Of a DNA stretch of 64,000 nt, positions 18,156 through 32,058 are shown in pieces; the stretch's first letter is position 1; every line of letters begins with the position of its first letter. Both the position numbers and the translations under genes were made by a program. Source of the stretch: Castellaniella daejeonensis (GTDB lineage: Bacteria > Pseudomonadota > Gammaproteobacteria > Burkholderiales > Burkholderiaceae_B); NCBI RefSeq assembly GCF_039523555.1, contig NZ_BAAAFN010000014.1:1-64000 (forward strand), given 5' to 3'. The notes beneath the pieces are model-generated. The model was not told where the DNA came from. It was given only the letters and a program-made list of their open reading frames with translations, and ran no database searches.

Positions 18156-18605
18156 ATGAAATTCAAGGAATTCGAACCCGGCCTGGTGATTCATCACGGC
18201 CCCGTCACCGTGGACGAGGCCGAGATGCTGGCCTTTTCGCGTGCCTACGATCCCCAGTGGTTCCACGTCGACCCCGAGCGCGCCCGCAACGGCCGCTGGG
18301 GAGGCCTGATCGCCAGCGGCTGGATGACCTGCGGGCTGGCCATGCGCATGGCCGTCGAGGCCGCGCTCCAGGGTTCCGAATCGTTCGGTTCGCCGGGCCT
18401 GGAACGCCTGCGCTGGATGCATCCGGTGCGCCCCGGCGACCAGCTGCGCCTGGAGGCCACGGTGGATTCCAAGCGCGTGTCGTCCACGCGCGACGACCTG
18501 GGCATCATCCGCTGGACCTGGCGGCTGTTCAACCAGGACGACATCCAGGTGCTCGAGGTCGAGGCCACCAGCCTGTTCGAACTGGAAGTTCCGCCCAGGA
18601 CCTGA
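18156..18605 (+). CDS. MaoC-like dehydratase-domain protein
   Basis: A 149-residue hot-dog-fold protein of the MaoC (R-hydratase) family. The conserved catalytic segment is visible as AYDPQWFHVDPERA, which supplies the Asp/His dyad, and GGLIASGWMTCGLAMRM lies on the substrate tunnel. Such proteins hydrate enoyl-CoAs or take part in short-chain acyl metabolism; the real substrate is unknown. A ribosome site (CCGGAG) lies about 9 bases upstream. The 165-base gap before it holds no recognisable gene. It converges on purU. Confidence 0.85.
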   Translation: MKFKEFEPGLVIHHGPVTVDEAEMLAFSRAYDPQWFHVDPERARNGRWGGLIASGWMTCGLAMRMAVEAALQGSESFGSPGLERLRWMHPVRPGDQLRLEATVDSKRVSSTRDDLGIIRWTWRLFNQDDIQVLEVEATSLFELEVPPRT

Positions 18606-18633
18606 ATTCGTCCTCGGACTCGTCCGGCGGAAT

Positions 18634-19482
18634 TCAGCGGAACACCACCGTACGCCGGTCGTTCAGCAGGATGCGGTGCTCGACATGCCAGCGCACGGCG
18701 CGCGACAGCACCACCGATTCGATGTCGCTGCCGATGCGCGTCAGGTCGCCGGGGCCCATGGCGTGGTCCACGCGCTCGATGTCCTGCTCGATGATGGGGC
18801 CCTCGTCCAGATCCTCCGTCACGTAGTGCGCCGTTGCACCGATCAGCTTCACTCCGCGCGCATGCGCCTGGTAGTAGGGCCGCGCGCCCTTGAAGCCGGG
18901 CAGGAAACTGTGGTGGATGTTGATGGCGCGGCCTTCCAGGGCGCGGCACAGTTGCGGCGACAAAATCTGCATGTAGCGCGCCAGCACCACCAGATCGACG
19001 CGCTCGCGCTCGACCAGTTCCAGGATCCTGGCTTCCTGCCCGGCGCGCGTGTCGGCCGTCACGGGCAAGTGGTGGAAGGGCAGCCCGTGGGATTCGGCCA
19101 GCGAGCGGAAGTCCGTGTGGTTCGACACCACGGCGGCCACTTCTGCGGGCATCTGCCCGCCGCTCACCCGGAACAGCAGGTCGTTCAGGCAGTGGCCCTG
19201 GCGGCTGACCAGCACCAGCAGCCGGGCCTTGCGGGCCGCATCGTGGAACTGGCATTGCATCTCGAAGCGCTCGGCGATGCTGGAGAAGTCGTCCGCCAGG
19301 GATTCGACCGGCTCGGTGCCCGGCAGGGCGAAATGGACGCGCAGGAAGAAACGCGACGAATCCGGGTCGCCGAACTGCTGGGCATGGACGATGTTGCCGT
19401 GGTGTTTCAGCAGCCAGCCGCTGACGGTGTGGACGATGCCCATGCGGTCGGGGCAGGAAAGGGTCAGGATGTAGTCATGCAT
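18634..19482 (-). CDS. purU: Formyltetrahydrofolate deformylase
   Basis: A 282-residue enzyme that hydrolyses 10-formyl-THF to formate and THF, balancing one-carbon pools. An N-terminal ACT domain (YILTLSCPDRMGIVHTVSGWLL) is followed by a formyltransferase domain with the family motifs NIHHSFLPGFKGARPY and GATAHYVTEDLDEGPII, which contain the catalytic Asn, His and Asp. The length matches E. coli PurU (280). It is followed upstream on the same strand by a flavin reductase, pdxH and chaC, a likely operon read from 21.4 kb downward. Confidence 0.95.
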   Translation of the reverse strand: MHDYILTLSCPDRMGIVHTVSGWLLKHHGNIVHAQQFGDPDSSRFFLRVHFALPGTEPVESLADDFSSIAERFEMQCQFHDAARKARLLVLVSRQGHCLNDLLFRVSGGQMPAEVAAVVSNHTDFRSLAESHGLPFHHLPVTADTRAGQEARILELVERERVDLVVLARYMQILSPQLCRALEGRAINIHHSFLPGFKGARPYYQAHARGVKLIGATAHYVTEDLDEGPIIEQDIERVDHAMGPGDLTRIGSDIESVVLSRAVRWHVEHRILLNDRRTVVFR

Positions 19483-19544
19483 GGCGGTGTCGCGGGCGGC
19501 GCGGGGGCGGCCCGCCGGGAAGGAGATGGCGTGGTGTCGTCCGG

Positions 19545-20075
19545 CTAATTGCGGGAAAGAGGTTCGCTGCCGGGGGTCAGTTCGAAGTCGCCCGCGTGGT
19601 AGATCAGCGGCGACAGCAGCTGGCGGTGGCAGTGCTCCACCTGGCCGACGAAGATCGTGTGGTCTCCGGCTTCGTGGCGCTGCGTGTTGTGGCATTCGAA
19701 CCAGGCGGCGCAGCGGTTGTCGGCCAGCATCAGGGTGCCGTTGGGCGCGCGTTCCAGTTCCAGCCCGACGAAGCGCTCGGCCTGCGGTCCCTTGGCAAAC
19801 CGCCGGGCCAGGTCCACCTGGCCCGCCGAGAGCACGTGGATGACGTATCGGTCCAGCGCCTTGAAGGATGCCAGCGAGGCCGCCGCGTGCGTCAGCGTCC
19901 ACAGCACCATTGGCGGGTCCAGCGAGACCGAGCTGAACGAGCTGATCGTGAGGCCCAGCGGGGTGCCTGTATCGGGGTGTTCCGCCGTGATCACGGTGAC
20001 GCCGGTGGGGAACCGGCCCAGGGCCGAGCGGAAGAACAGGGCCGGGAAATCGGCGGGAGTGGGCTGGGAACGCAT
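19545..20075 (-). CDS. Flavin reductase-domain protein (FMN-binding split-barrel)
   Basis: A 176-residue protein of the flavin reductase-like family, which includes the small reductase components of two-component monooxygenases. Diagnostic blocks are RFPTGVTVITA near the N terminus, GLTISSFSSVSLDPPMVLWTL (flavin pocket) and the later H-rich GDHTIFVGQVEHC. No monooxygenase partner is adjacent; the neighbours are pdxH (10 bases away) and purU, so the role may be general flavin supply. The start ATG at 20075 lies at the expected family N terminus. Confidence 0.85.
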   Translation of the reverse strand: MRSQPTPADFPALFFRSALGRFPTGVTVITAEHPDTGTPLGLTISSFSSVSLDPPMVLWTLTHAAASLASFKALDRYVIHVLSAGQVDLARRFAKGPQAERFVGLELERAPNGTLMLADNRCAAWFECHNTQRHEAGDHTIFVGQVEHCHRQLLSPLIYHAGDFELTPGSEPLSRN

Positions 20076-20082
20076 GGAGACA

Positions 20083-20715
20083 TCAGGGCGCGATGCGGCC
20101 GAGCGCCCAGTCGCCTTCGGCGTCGCGCGCGTAGACCAGCCGGTCGTGCAGACGGGAAGGGCGGCCCTGCCAGAATTCGATGCGGGTGGCTTCCAGCCGG
20201 TAGCCGCCCCAGTGGGGCGGACGAGCCGGATCATCGCCCAGTGTGCGGCTCAGTTCGGCCACGCGTTCGGCCAGCGCTTCGTGCGTGATCGGCCGGCTCT
20301 GCGGCGAGGCCCAGGCGCCGATGCGGGATCCCAGGGGGCGGCTGGCGTAGTAGGCGTCGGATTCGGCCGCCGAGACGGGGCTGACGGGGCCCTCGATGCG
20401 CACCTGCCGTTCCAGCTCGGGCCAGAAGAACAGCAGCGCCGCCTGGGGGTTGGCCGCCAGCTCCAGGCCCTTGCGGGACTGATAGTTGGTGTAGAACACG
20501 AAACCCCGGGCGTCGAAACCCTTGAGCAGCACGATGCGCGCCGAGGGGCGGCCGGCCGTGTCCGTCGTGGCCAGGGTCATGGCCGTCGGTTCGCGGACCT
20601 CGCTGTGCAGGGCCTGCTGGAACCATTGGTCGAACTGGACGTAGGGATCGGCGGCGGCGGAGGATTCGAGCAGCTCGAATTTCTGGTAGGTCTGGCGGAT
20701 ATCGGCGATGGACAT
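20083..20715 (-). CDS. pdxH: Pyridoxamine/pyridoxine 5'-phosphate oxidase
   Basis: A 210-residue FMN enzyme that makes pyridoxal 5'-phosphate, close to E. coli PdxH (218). Visible blocks are the N-terminal IRQTYQKFELLE, the FMN/PLP segment PSARIVLLKGFDARGFVFYTNYQSRKG, and the C-terminal WGGYRLEATRIEFWQGRPSRLHDR signature with the PLP-binding Arg and His. It lies between chaC (20 bases upstream) and a flavin reductase, which is a sensible neighbour for an FMN enzyme. Confidence 0.96.
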   Translation of the reverse strand: MSIADIRQTYQKFELLESSAAADPYVQFDQWFQQALHSEVREPTAMTLATTDTAGRPSARIVLLKGFDARGFVFYTNYQSRKGLELAANPQAALLFFWPELERQVRIEGPVSPVSAAESDAYYASRPLGSRIGAWASPQSRPITHEALAERVAELSRTLGDDPARPPHWGGYRLEATRIEFWQGRPSRLHDRLVYARDAEGDWALGRIAP

Positions 20716-20735
20716 GGCGTCTGGGTGGGGGAGTG

Positions 20736-21374
20736 TCAGGAGGCGTGTCGCAGCGCCTGGGCGATGGCGCGCAGGCGGCGGTCGGTGATGCCGGCGGTCT
20801 CCAGGGCGTCGGCGGTTTGCAGCACGTAGTCGGTGCAGCGGCCATAGCGTCCGTGCCCCTGGCGCACGATGGAGACGATCCGTTCGATGGAAAGGCCCGT
20901 CACGTAGCCCGCGTCCTTGCGATCCATGGTGAAGACCAGGCCGGGAACCGGGCCGGATTCCGTATGGCAGTTCAGCCAGCGCGGAACGTAGGACGCGCTG
21001 GGCATTTCCCGCTGCCACAGGGGACCCAGGATATCCAGTGCCCGGGATCCGGCGATGCGGTAGGCGACGCCATCGCAGGAACCGCCCAGATCCAGGCCGA
21101 ACACCAGGCCGGGGCGTTCGGGTGTGCCGCGATTGATCCGCGACCACAGGCACAGGGCGCGGTGGTAGCCGTGGATGCGGGCCCGGCGGGCTTCCAGGTG
21201 ATCGAATTCCGGCCGCCAGACCAGGGACCCGTAGCCGAACACCCAAAGGTCGGAGCGGCCGTCCCAGTGCCGCAAGGTCTGTTCGATGGACGCCTGGTGC
21301 CAGGCCGCATCGCGCAGGTGGAAGGCTTCCGGCGGGGGCGGAAGCTGGCTGGCGCGGGCGGCGGATGTGTTCAC
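20736..21374 (-). CDS. chaC: ChaC-type gamma-glutamylcyclotransferase
   Basis: A 212-residue ChaC-family protein. These enzymes cleave the gamma-glutamyl group of glutathione to give 5-oxoproline and Cys-Gly. The diagnostic nucleotide-like loop is VFGYGSLVWRPEF at about residues 45-57. The GTPERPGLVFGLDLGG, VPRWLN and GYVTGLS blocks follow the family pattern, including the acidic residue expected for general-base action. It is the first gene of the minus-strand unit chaC-pdxH-flavin reductase-purU and is divergent from tcdA. Confidence 0.9.
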   Translation of the reverse strand: MNTSAARASQLPPPPEAFHLRDAAWHQASIEQTLRHWDGRSDLWVFGYGSLVWRPEFDHLEARRARIHGYHRALCLWSRINRGTPERPGLVFGLDLGGSCDGVAYRIAGSRALDILGPLWQREMPSASYVPRWLNCHTESGPVPGLVFTMDRKDAGYVTGLSIERIVSIVRQGHGRYGRCTDYVLQTADALETAGITDRRLRAIAQALRHAS

Positions 21375-21487
21375 TGGGGATGGGCGGCTGTTGAAATAGG
21401 GACAGTCCGTATTGTAGAGGACTTGCGCATCCGGGGCGGCGCCAATGCCCGGCTAAAATGGGGAATCTTTTTTCCGCCGCCCACGAG

Positions 21488-22348
21488 ATGCCCGACTTGC
21501 CGCTTGCAGATTCCAACGATGCCGATGCGGATGCCGCGCGCCGGTTCGGCGGCCTGGACCGCCTGTACGGCGATGGCGCCAGGCAGGCGCTGGCCGGGCT
21601 GCGCGCCGTGGTGGCCGGCGTCGGCGGCGTGGGCGCCTGGTGCGCCGAGGCCCTGGCCCGTTCGGGCGTGGGGGCGTTGACGCTGGTGGACCTGGACCAT
21701 GTGGCCGAATCCAACATCAACCGCCAGGTCCATGCCCTGGGCAGCACGCTGGGCCAGGCCAAGGTCGCCGCGATGGCGGACCGCATCCGCGACATCAACC
21801 CCAGCTGCCGCGTCGAGTGCGTCGACGATTTCATCGGCCCCGACAATGCCGATGCCATCCTGTCGGGGCAGGCCGGCGTGCTGCTGGATTGCACCGATCA
21901 GGTGACGGCCAAGGTTGCCATGATATTGCGAGCCCGAGCGGCGGGCTGGCCGGTGCTGGTGTGCGGCGGCGCGGGGGGCAAGACGGATCCCCTGGCCCTG
22001 CGGGCCGGCGACCTGTCCCTCGTCACGCACGATGCCCTGCTGGGCCGGGTGCGCCAGGAACTGCGCCAGCGTCACGGCTACCCCAAAGGCGGAACGGCAG
22101 GCGGCAAACCGCGCCGCCGGGTGCCGCGCATGGGAGTGCATTGCCTGTGGTTCGACCAGCCGGTGGTACTGCCCGCCGCCTGGGCGCGGCCGGCCGCCGG
22201 TGCGCAAGGCGCCGCATCCCCGTCCGCACCGGCAGCGCCCCAGGGCCTGTCCTGCGCGGGCTACGGTTCCGCGGTGGCGATCACGGCCACCATGGGCCTG
22301 GCGGCTGCCGACTGGGCCGTGCACCAGGGCCTGTCGGCGGGACGCTAG
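21488..22348 (+). CDS. tcdA: tRNA threonylcarbamoyladenosine dehydratase TcdA (CsdL)
   Basis: A 286-residue E1-like (ThiF/MoeB fold) enzyme that cyclises t6A37 to ct6A in tRNA. Seen: the RFGGLDRLYG start typical of TcdA, nucleotide motif VVAGVGGVGAWCAEALARSGVG, the NINRQVHALGSTLGQAK segment and VLLDCTDQVTAK. The start at 21488 is chosen because TAAAAT at 21454-21459 looks like a -10 element; the earlier ATG at 21458 overlaps it. The stop shares the bases TA with the pabC stop on the other strand (CTAG at 22345-22348). Confidence 0.92.
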   Translation: MPDLPLADSNDADADAARRFGGLDRLYGDGARQALAGLRAVVAGVGGVGAWCAEALARSGVGALTLVDLDHVAESNINRQVHALGSTLGQAKVAAMADRIRDINPSCRVECVDDFIGPDNADAILSGQAGVLLDCTDQVTAKVAMILRARAAGWPVLVCGGAGGKTDPLALRAGDLSLVTHDALLGRVRQELRQRHGYPKGGTAGGKPRRRVPRMGVHCLWFDQPVVLPAAWARPAAGAQGAASPSAPAAPQGLSCAGYGSAVAITATMGLAAADWAVHQGLSAGR

Positions 22349-23079
22349 GGTTCGTCCAGCCGGGCATCCAGCCAGCCGCGCAGGGCGTTCGACACCCGCA
22401 GCGCCGGGGCCTGGCGCAGATCGGCAAGGCTCAGCCGGGCCTCGCGTGCCAGGCCTTCGTCCAGAAGGGCCCGGCGCCGCACGCCGGGCAGCAGGCCGCT
22501 GGCCAGGGGCGGGGTCAGCCAGGCGCCCCTCGTATCCTGGATGTAGATGGTGCAACGGCTGCCTTCGCACAGGTCTCCGGCCGCATTGCCGAATACCAGG
22601 TCGAAATGGCCGGGATGGCCCTGGAGCCAGCGCTGCGCGGCGTCGAACCAGGGGCGGTGGGTGGTCTTGTGCCTCAGCCAGAATGCATCGGCATCCAGTG
22701 CCGCCTCCGGCCCCAGGGTCTCGGCCGCCAGGGCGATGCGCACGGGCTCGGGCGTGGATGACAGCGGCGCGGATTCCAGGGACAGCTGGCCGTCGGCCGT
22801 CAGCAGCAGGCGCAGGCGTCGCGGCGTGTCTTCGGTGAAATGGCGGATCCGTTCGGCCATCCAGCCATCCAGCTTGGCGGCATCGAGCGGATAGCCCAGG
22901 GTCCGGGCCGAGGCCAGCAGGCGCGCCCGGTGGCCGGGCCAGAGCGCGATGCGACCTTGTTCCAGGCGCATGGTTTCGATCAGGTTGGGGGCGATGCGCC
23001 GGATCTCGGCGGCGGATGCCGGCGGTTCCGCGCTGCGGCGGCTCAGTCCGGATTCAGGATGCGCGCTTTCCACAGGCAT
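22345..23079 (-). CDS. pabC: Aminodeoxychorismate lyase-like class IV aminotransferase fold (PabC)
   Basis: A 244-residue class IV PLP enzyme; PabC releases 4-aminobenzoate from aminodeoxychorismate for folate synthesis. The NLIETMRLEQGRIALWPGHRARLLASA start is typical of PabC, and the PLP lysine is in LRHKTTHRPWF. The closing GLLPGVRRRALLDEG block is also typical. It lies directly after pabB, overlapping its end by 37 bases in another frame, so expression should be coupled. The ATG at 23079 is the first start in frame; the recognisable fold begins about 25 residues later. In many bacteria these two domains are one fused protein. Confidence 0.87.
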   Translation of the reverse strand: MPVESAHPESGLSRRSAEPPASAAEIRRIAPNLIETMRLEQGRIALWPGHRARLLASARTLGYPLDAAKLDGWMAERIRHFTEDTPRRLRLLLTADGQLSLESAPLSSTPEPVRIALAAETLGPEAALDADAFWLRHKTTHRPWFDAAQRWLQGHPGHFDLVFGNAAGDLCEGSRCTIYIQDTRGAWLTPPLASGLLPGVRRRALLDEGLAREARLSLADLRQAPALRVSNALRGWLDARLDEP

Positions 23080-24187
23080 TCCTCCCATTCCTCGGCGGCC
23101 TGTGAATCGTACACGATGCCGCCACCCACACCGAACCCGGCCTGTCCGTCGCGCAGCTCGATGGTGCGGATGGCGACGTTGAGGGAAAAATCCCCATCCG
23201 GCGCCAGCCATCCCACGCTGCCGCAGTAGATGCCGCGGCGGCGCGCCTCCAGGTCGCGGATGGCCCGCATGGCGGCGATCTTCGGCGCGCCCGTCACTGA
23301 GCCGCACGGAAACAGGGCATGCAGCACTTTGTCCAGCGGCACGTCCGGCGCCTCGGCCTCCACGGTGGAGGTCAGCGTCCAGACCGAGGGATAGGCCTCC
23401 AGGCTGAACAGGGCCGGCACGCGCACGCTGCCGGGCACGGCGATGCGGCCCAGGTCGTTGCGCAGCAGATCCACGATCATCAGGTTCTCCGCGCGATTCT
23501 TGGCGCTGCGCTGCAGGGCCTCGGCGGCCTGCCGGTCCCAGGCAGGATCGGCGTGGCGTGGCGCGGTGCCCTTCATCGGCCGCACACGCAGGCGCGAACC
23601 ATCGCGGGCCACGAACAGCTCGGGCGACAGCGACAGCACCCAGCGGCCGCCGTCGCGCACGCAGGCGGCATGGGCCACTGGGTGGCGTTCGGCCAGGTAG
23701 GCGTAGGCCTGCGCGGGATCCAGGCCGGGCGGCCAGTCCAGCTGCAGCGGCAGGGTGTAGTTGATCTGATAGTAGTCGCCGCGGGCGATTCCTGCGCGGA
23801 CGGCCTCGATGGCCTGGGCGTGGCGTTCGCGGGAGACTCCCGGCCGCGGATTCGGGCGCCACGGCTGGCCGTGGGCGTCGGCGAGGCCGCCTGCCGACCC
23901 CGTGCCGGCCGGGCCCGCGCAGTCCTTCCATTCGGCGCGCGCGTGGATCAGCGCCGTCAGGCGGGGCAGGGCATCGTGCGCGGCGCCGACCGGATGGGCA
24001 GTCTCGGGCTCCAGCCATTCGCCCAGTTCGTAGTCCAGCAGCAGGGCGACCCAGTGACCGGCCCGCCGGGCGGCCTCGATGGAGTCCCAGGCGGCGGGCA
24101 GTGCATCGCGGCGGTGGACGGCGATGCGCCCGACCGGGTCGAGCAGGCGCAGCGACCGGCCCGCCAGCCGGTCCTCGAACAGGCAGG

Positions 24188-24191
<4 letters not shown>
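23043..24191 (-). CDS. pabB: Aminodeoxychorismate synthase component I
   Basis: A 382-residue chorismate-utilising enzyme that aminates chorismate for 4-aminobenzoate and folate. The catalytic core blocks are present: GDYYQINYTLPL, the SLSPELFV segment, RVRPMKGTAPR, ENLMIVDLLRNDLGRI, FPCGSVTGAPK and GSVGWLAPDGDFSLNVAIRT. It lacks the long N-terminal domain of TrpE, as expected for short PabB. The start is set at the GTG at 24191, because it overlaps the UvrA stop (GTGA) and begins at the expected N terminus; upstream ATGs lie within the uvrA gene. The glutamine amidotransferase PabA is not in the window. Confidence 0.9.
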
Positions 24192-29911
<5,720 letters not shown>

Positions 29912-30123
29912 TCCGCCATCATAATCCGGCGCACGGCGTCGTTGCGGTGCCCGCGGAGGGGTCGGCACGGCATGGTTGTTCCGGGAGGGGGAAGCTGCCC
30001 GGCTTGATCCGCGTCAGACATTGGGGCGGGTCATGGGGCCGCCAGCGCCGCACGGTTCTTACAATCGACTGAAACGTGGCCGGATTTCCCCCCGCCGGCC
30101 GGTCTGAAAACCGGAGAATCGCC

Positions 30124-30684
30124 ATGAAACGCCTGCTCGTTCTGCCCTTACTGTGCGCCGTCCCCGCCCTGGTCCAGGCGGCCGAATACAAGACGGATGC
30201 GGACCACACCTTCGTCTATTTCGAGGTGCTGCACAACGGCACGTCCACGGTGCGCGGGCGCTTCGATACGGTCGATGGCGACATCGCCTTCGACCGCCAG
30301 GCAAAGACGGGCCAGGCCCGGATCCGCGTCGACATGAAGTCGATCAGCACGGGTTCCAGGGGCTTCGACGAGCACCTGCTGGGCGCGGACTTCTTCCAGG
30401 CCGGCGAGCATCCCGAGGCGCTGTTCGAATCCACCGCCTTCCGCTTCGAGGGCGACCTGGTGCATGCCGTCGAAGGCAATCTGACCCTGCTGGGGCAGAC
30501 GCATCCGGTCAAGCTGAACGCCGTCCGCTTCAACTGCTACCAGAACAAGCGCCTGGAACGCGAAGTCTGCGGCGGGGATTTCCGTGCCGAGATCCAGCGC
30601 AGCCAATGGGGCATGGGCTTCGGCCTGCCGGGCATTCCCGACACGGTGCGTCTGCAGATCGAGATCGAAGGCGTGCGGCAGTGA
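30124..30684 (+). CDS. YceI-family periplasmic lipid-binding protein
   Basis: A 186-residue exported protein. Residues 1-19 are a Sec signal peptide ending at VQAA. The remainder is a YceI-type beta barrel: YKTDADHTFVYFEVLHNG, FDTVDGDIAFDR, and GFDEHLLGADFF, a hallmark block of the family, which binds isoprenoid-like lipids. Two cysteines (in NCYQNKRLEREVCGG) may form a disulphide. A TACAAT-like -10 lies near 30059. The 212-base gap before it contains no recognisable gene. Its physiological ligand is unknown. Confidence 0.9.
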   Translation: MKRLLVLPLLCAVPALVQAAEYKTDADHTFVYFEVLHNGTSTVRGRFDTVDGDIAFDRQAKTGQARIRVDMKSISTGSRGFDEHLLGADFFQAGEHPEALFESTAFRFEGDLVHAVEGNLTLLGQTHPVKLNAVRFNCYQNKRLEREVCGGDFRAEIQRSQWGMGFGLPGIPDTVRLQIEIEGVRQ

Positions 30685-30739
30685 TCTGTCCGCAGGGACC
30701 ACGCCGCCGATGGCTTCGGGGGTGTTGGTGAAACTTTGC

Positions 30740-30745
30740 TAAAAT
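30740..30745 (+). promoter_or_regulatory. Putative -10 element of the 42-residue basic protein gene
   Basis: TAAAAT within TTTGCTAAAATGG, 44 bases before the start codon at 30789. No convincing -35 is seen at 17 bases; TTCGGG at 30715 would give a 19-base spacer. Confidence 0.4.
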
Positions 30746-30788
30746 GGCGTGTTTTGCTTTCAAGCCCGCCTTACACCAGGAGATCCAC

Positions 30789-30917
30789 ATGGCAGAAATC
30801 AAACGCACGCGGCGCAACACGCTCGAGCGCCGTTGCCTCGGCAAGGCCTTCAAGCGCCTGTTCGTGCGCGCGCCCAAGGGCGTCTTCAAGATGCTCGAAA
30901 AGGTCAAGCGCGCCTGA
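30789..30917 (+). CDS. Small basic protein of 42 residues, unknown function
   Basis: ATG at 30789 to TGA at 30917. An ideal ribosome site (CCAGGAG) lies 8 bases upstream, a TAAAAT -10 further upstream, and a strong terminator 52 bases downstream, so this is a self-contained transcription unit. The peptide starts MAEIKRTRRNTLERRC and ends MLEKVKRA. About a third of its residues are Lys or Arg, there is one Cys at position 16, and it is predicted to be helical and amphipathic, with no signal peptide or TM helix. It could bind nucleic acid or the ribosome; I do not recognise a family. Confidence 0.7.
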   Translation: MAEIKRTRRNTLERRCLGKAFKRLFVRAPKGVFKMLEKVKRA

Positions 30918-30969
30918 TCGACCGGCGCCGGCCTGCCGTATTGTTTATATACAATTCGGCATCAGGGAA

Positions 30970-31000
30970 ACCACGGACCCAGCGGTCCGTGGTTTTTTTT
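30970..31000 (+). terminator. Strong rho-independent terminator
   Basis: A perfect 10-bp stem, ACCACGGACC (30970-30979) and GGTCCGTGGT (30984-30993), with a 4-base loop and a run of eight T at its end. It closes the small-protein transcription unit just before the glycosyltransferase gene. Confidence 0.92.
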
Positions 31001-31043
31001 ACGGCTATCATGGACCGATCGGAACTAGGAGGAGCCCTCCGGC

Positions 31044-32009
31044 ATGGCTTGCTGGCGTCATCTGTTCTCTGTCGTCACGCCCACCTACAACCGCGCCCAC
31101 ACCCTCGGACGCGTGTATCGCTCCCTTCGGGAGCAGTCCTTCCAGGACTTCGAATGGGTCATCGTGGACGACGGCTCGACGGACGCCACCCGGACGCTGG
31201 TTCAGGGATGGCAGCAGGAAGCCAGTTTCCCGATCCGTTACGTCTGGCAAACCAATCAACACAAGAAAACAGCTTTCAACAATGGCGTGCGCCATGCGCA
31301 GGGCGAATGGCTGGTGGCCATCGACAGCGACGATGAACTCGACTCCAACGCCCTCTACCACATGGCCGGAGTCTGGGAGCAGATCCCGCCCGCCCAGCGC
31401 GCGCGCTATGTGGCGATCACCGGCCTGTGCGCACGGCCCGACGGCCGTGTCGTGGGCGACATGTATCCCCGGGATGTGATGGACGTGTCCTCGCTGGACA
31501 TGACCTTCCGCTATCACGTCCGGGGCGAGAAATTCGGCTGCCTGCGCACGGACGTGCTGCGCCAGTTTCCCTTTCCCGAGGACATCCCCGGCTTCGTCCC
31601 CGAAAGCCTGGTCTGGCGCGCGATCGCACGGGCCGGCTACCTGACCCGCTTCGTCAACCAGGTGTTCCGCGTGTATCACGACGATGGCAGCAGCCTGTCG
31701 CGCGAGGGGCGCAAGACCGAAAGCGGCCGCCATGCGCTGGGCCTGTGGCTGCTGGCGCACGATACGGTGGAATATTGCCTGGGCTGGTTCCGCTACCAGC
31801 CGGCCTCTTTCTTCGGCGCGGCGATCCGCTATACCCGCTTCGGACTGCACATGCGCGCGCAGCGCGTGGCCCGTCCCGCGGGGCGATGCCTGAACCGCTG
31901 GGCGTCGCGGCTGCTGGTGGCCGCCATGTGGCCCGTCGGCGCGGCGCTGTATGTGCGCGACCGCCTGCGCGATGCGGCGGCGCGGTCCAAGCGGCCGGTG
32001 ACGACCTGA
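31044..32009 (+). CDS. Family 2 glycosyltransferase
   Basis: A 321-residue GT-A fold glycosyltransferase that uses a nucleotide sugar. The N-terminal nucleotide-binding core is clear: FSVVTPTYNRAHTL, VIVDDGSTD, and the metal-binding DxD-like DSDDELD near residue 93. A lipid or sugar acceptor region follows, and a short amphipathic or weakly hydrophobic C-terminal segment (LLVAAMWPVGAALYV) may associate with the membrane. A strong ribosome site (AGGAGGAG) is present. No other cell-envelope genes are adjacent, so the glycan product cannot be named. Confidence 0.88.
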   Translation: MACWRHLFSVVTPTYNRAHTLGRVYRSLREQSFQDFEWVIVDDGSTDATRTLVQGWQQEASFPIRYVWQTNQHKKTAFNNGVRHAQGEWLVAIDSDDELDSNALYHMAGVWEQIPPAQRARYVAITGLCARPDGRVVGDMYPRDVMDVSSLDMTFRYHVRGEKFGCLRTDVLRQFPFPEDIPGFVPESLVWRAIARAGYLTRFVNQVFRVYHDDGSSLSREGRKTESGRHALGLWLLAHDTVEYCLGWFRYQPASFFGAAIRYTRFGLHMRAQRVARPAGRCLNRWASRLLVAAMWPVGAALYVRDRLRDAAARSKRPVTT

Positions 32010-32058
32010 GACGGGCCGTGCGAATGGCGGCGGCCGCGCCCGACCCGATCGCTTCCGT

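Noticed and set aside
22345..22348. Overlapping stop codons of tcdA and pabC at CTAG as a regulatory device
   Set aside because: Convergent genes in compact genomes often end this way; no terminator or other signal is attached to it.
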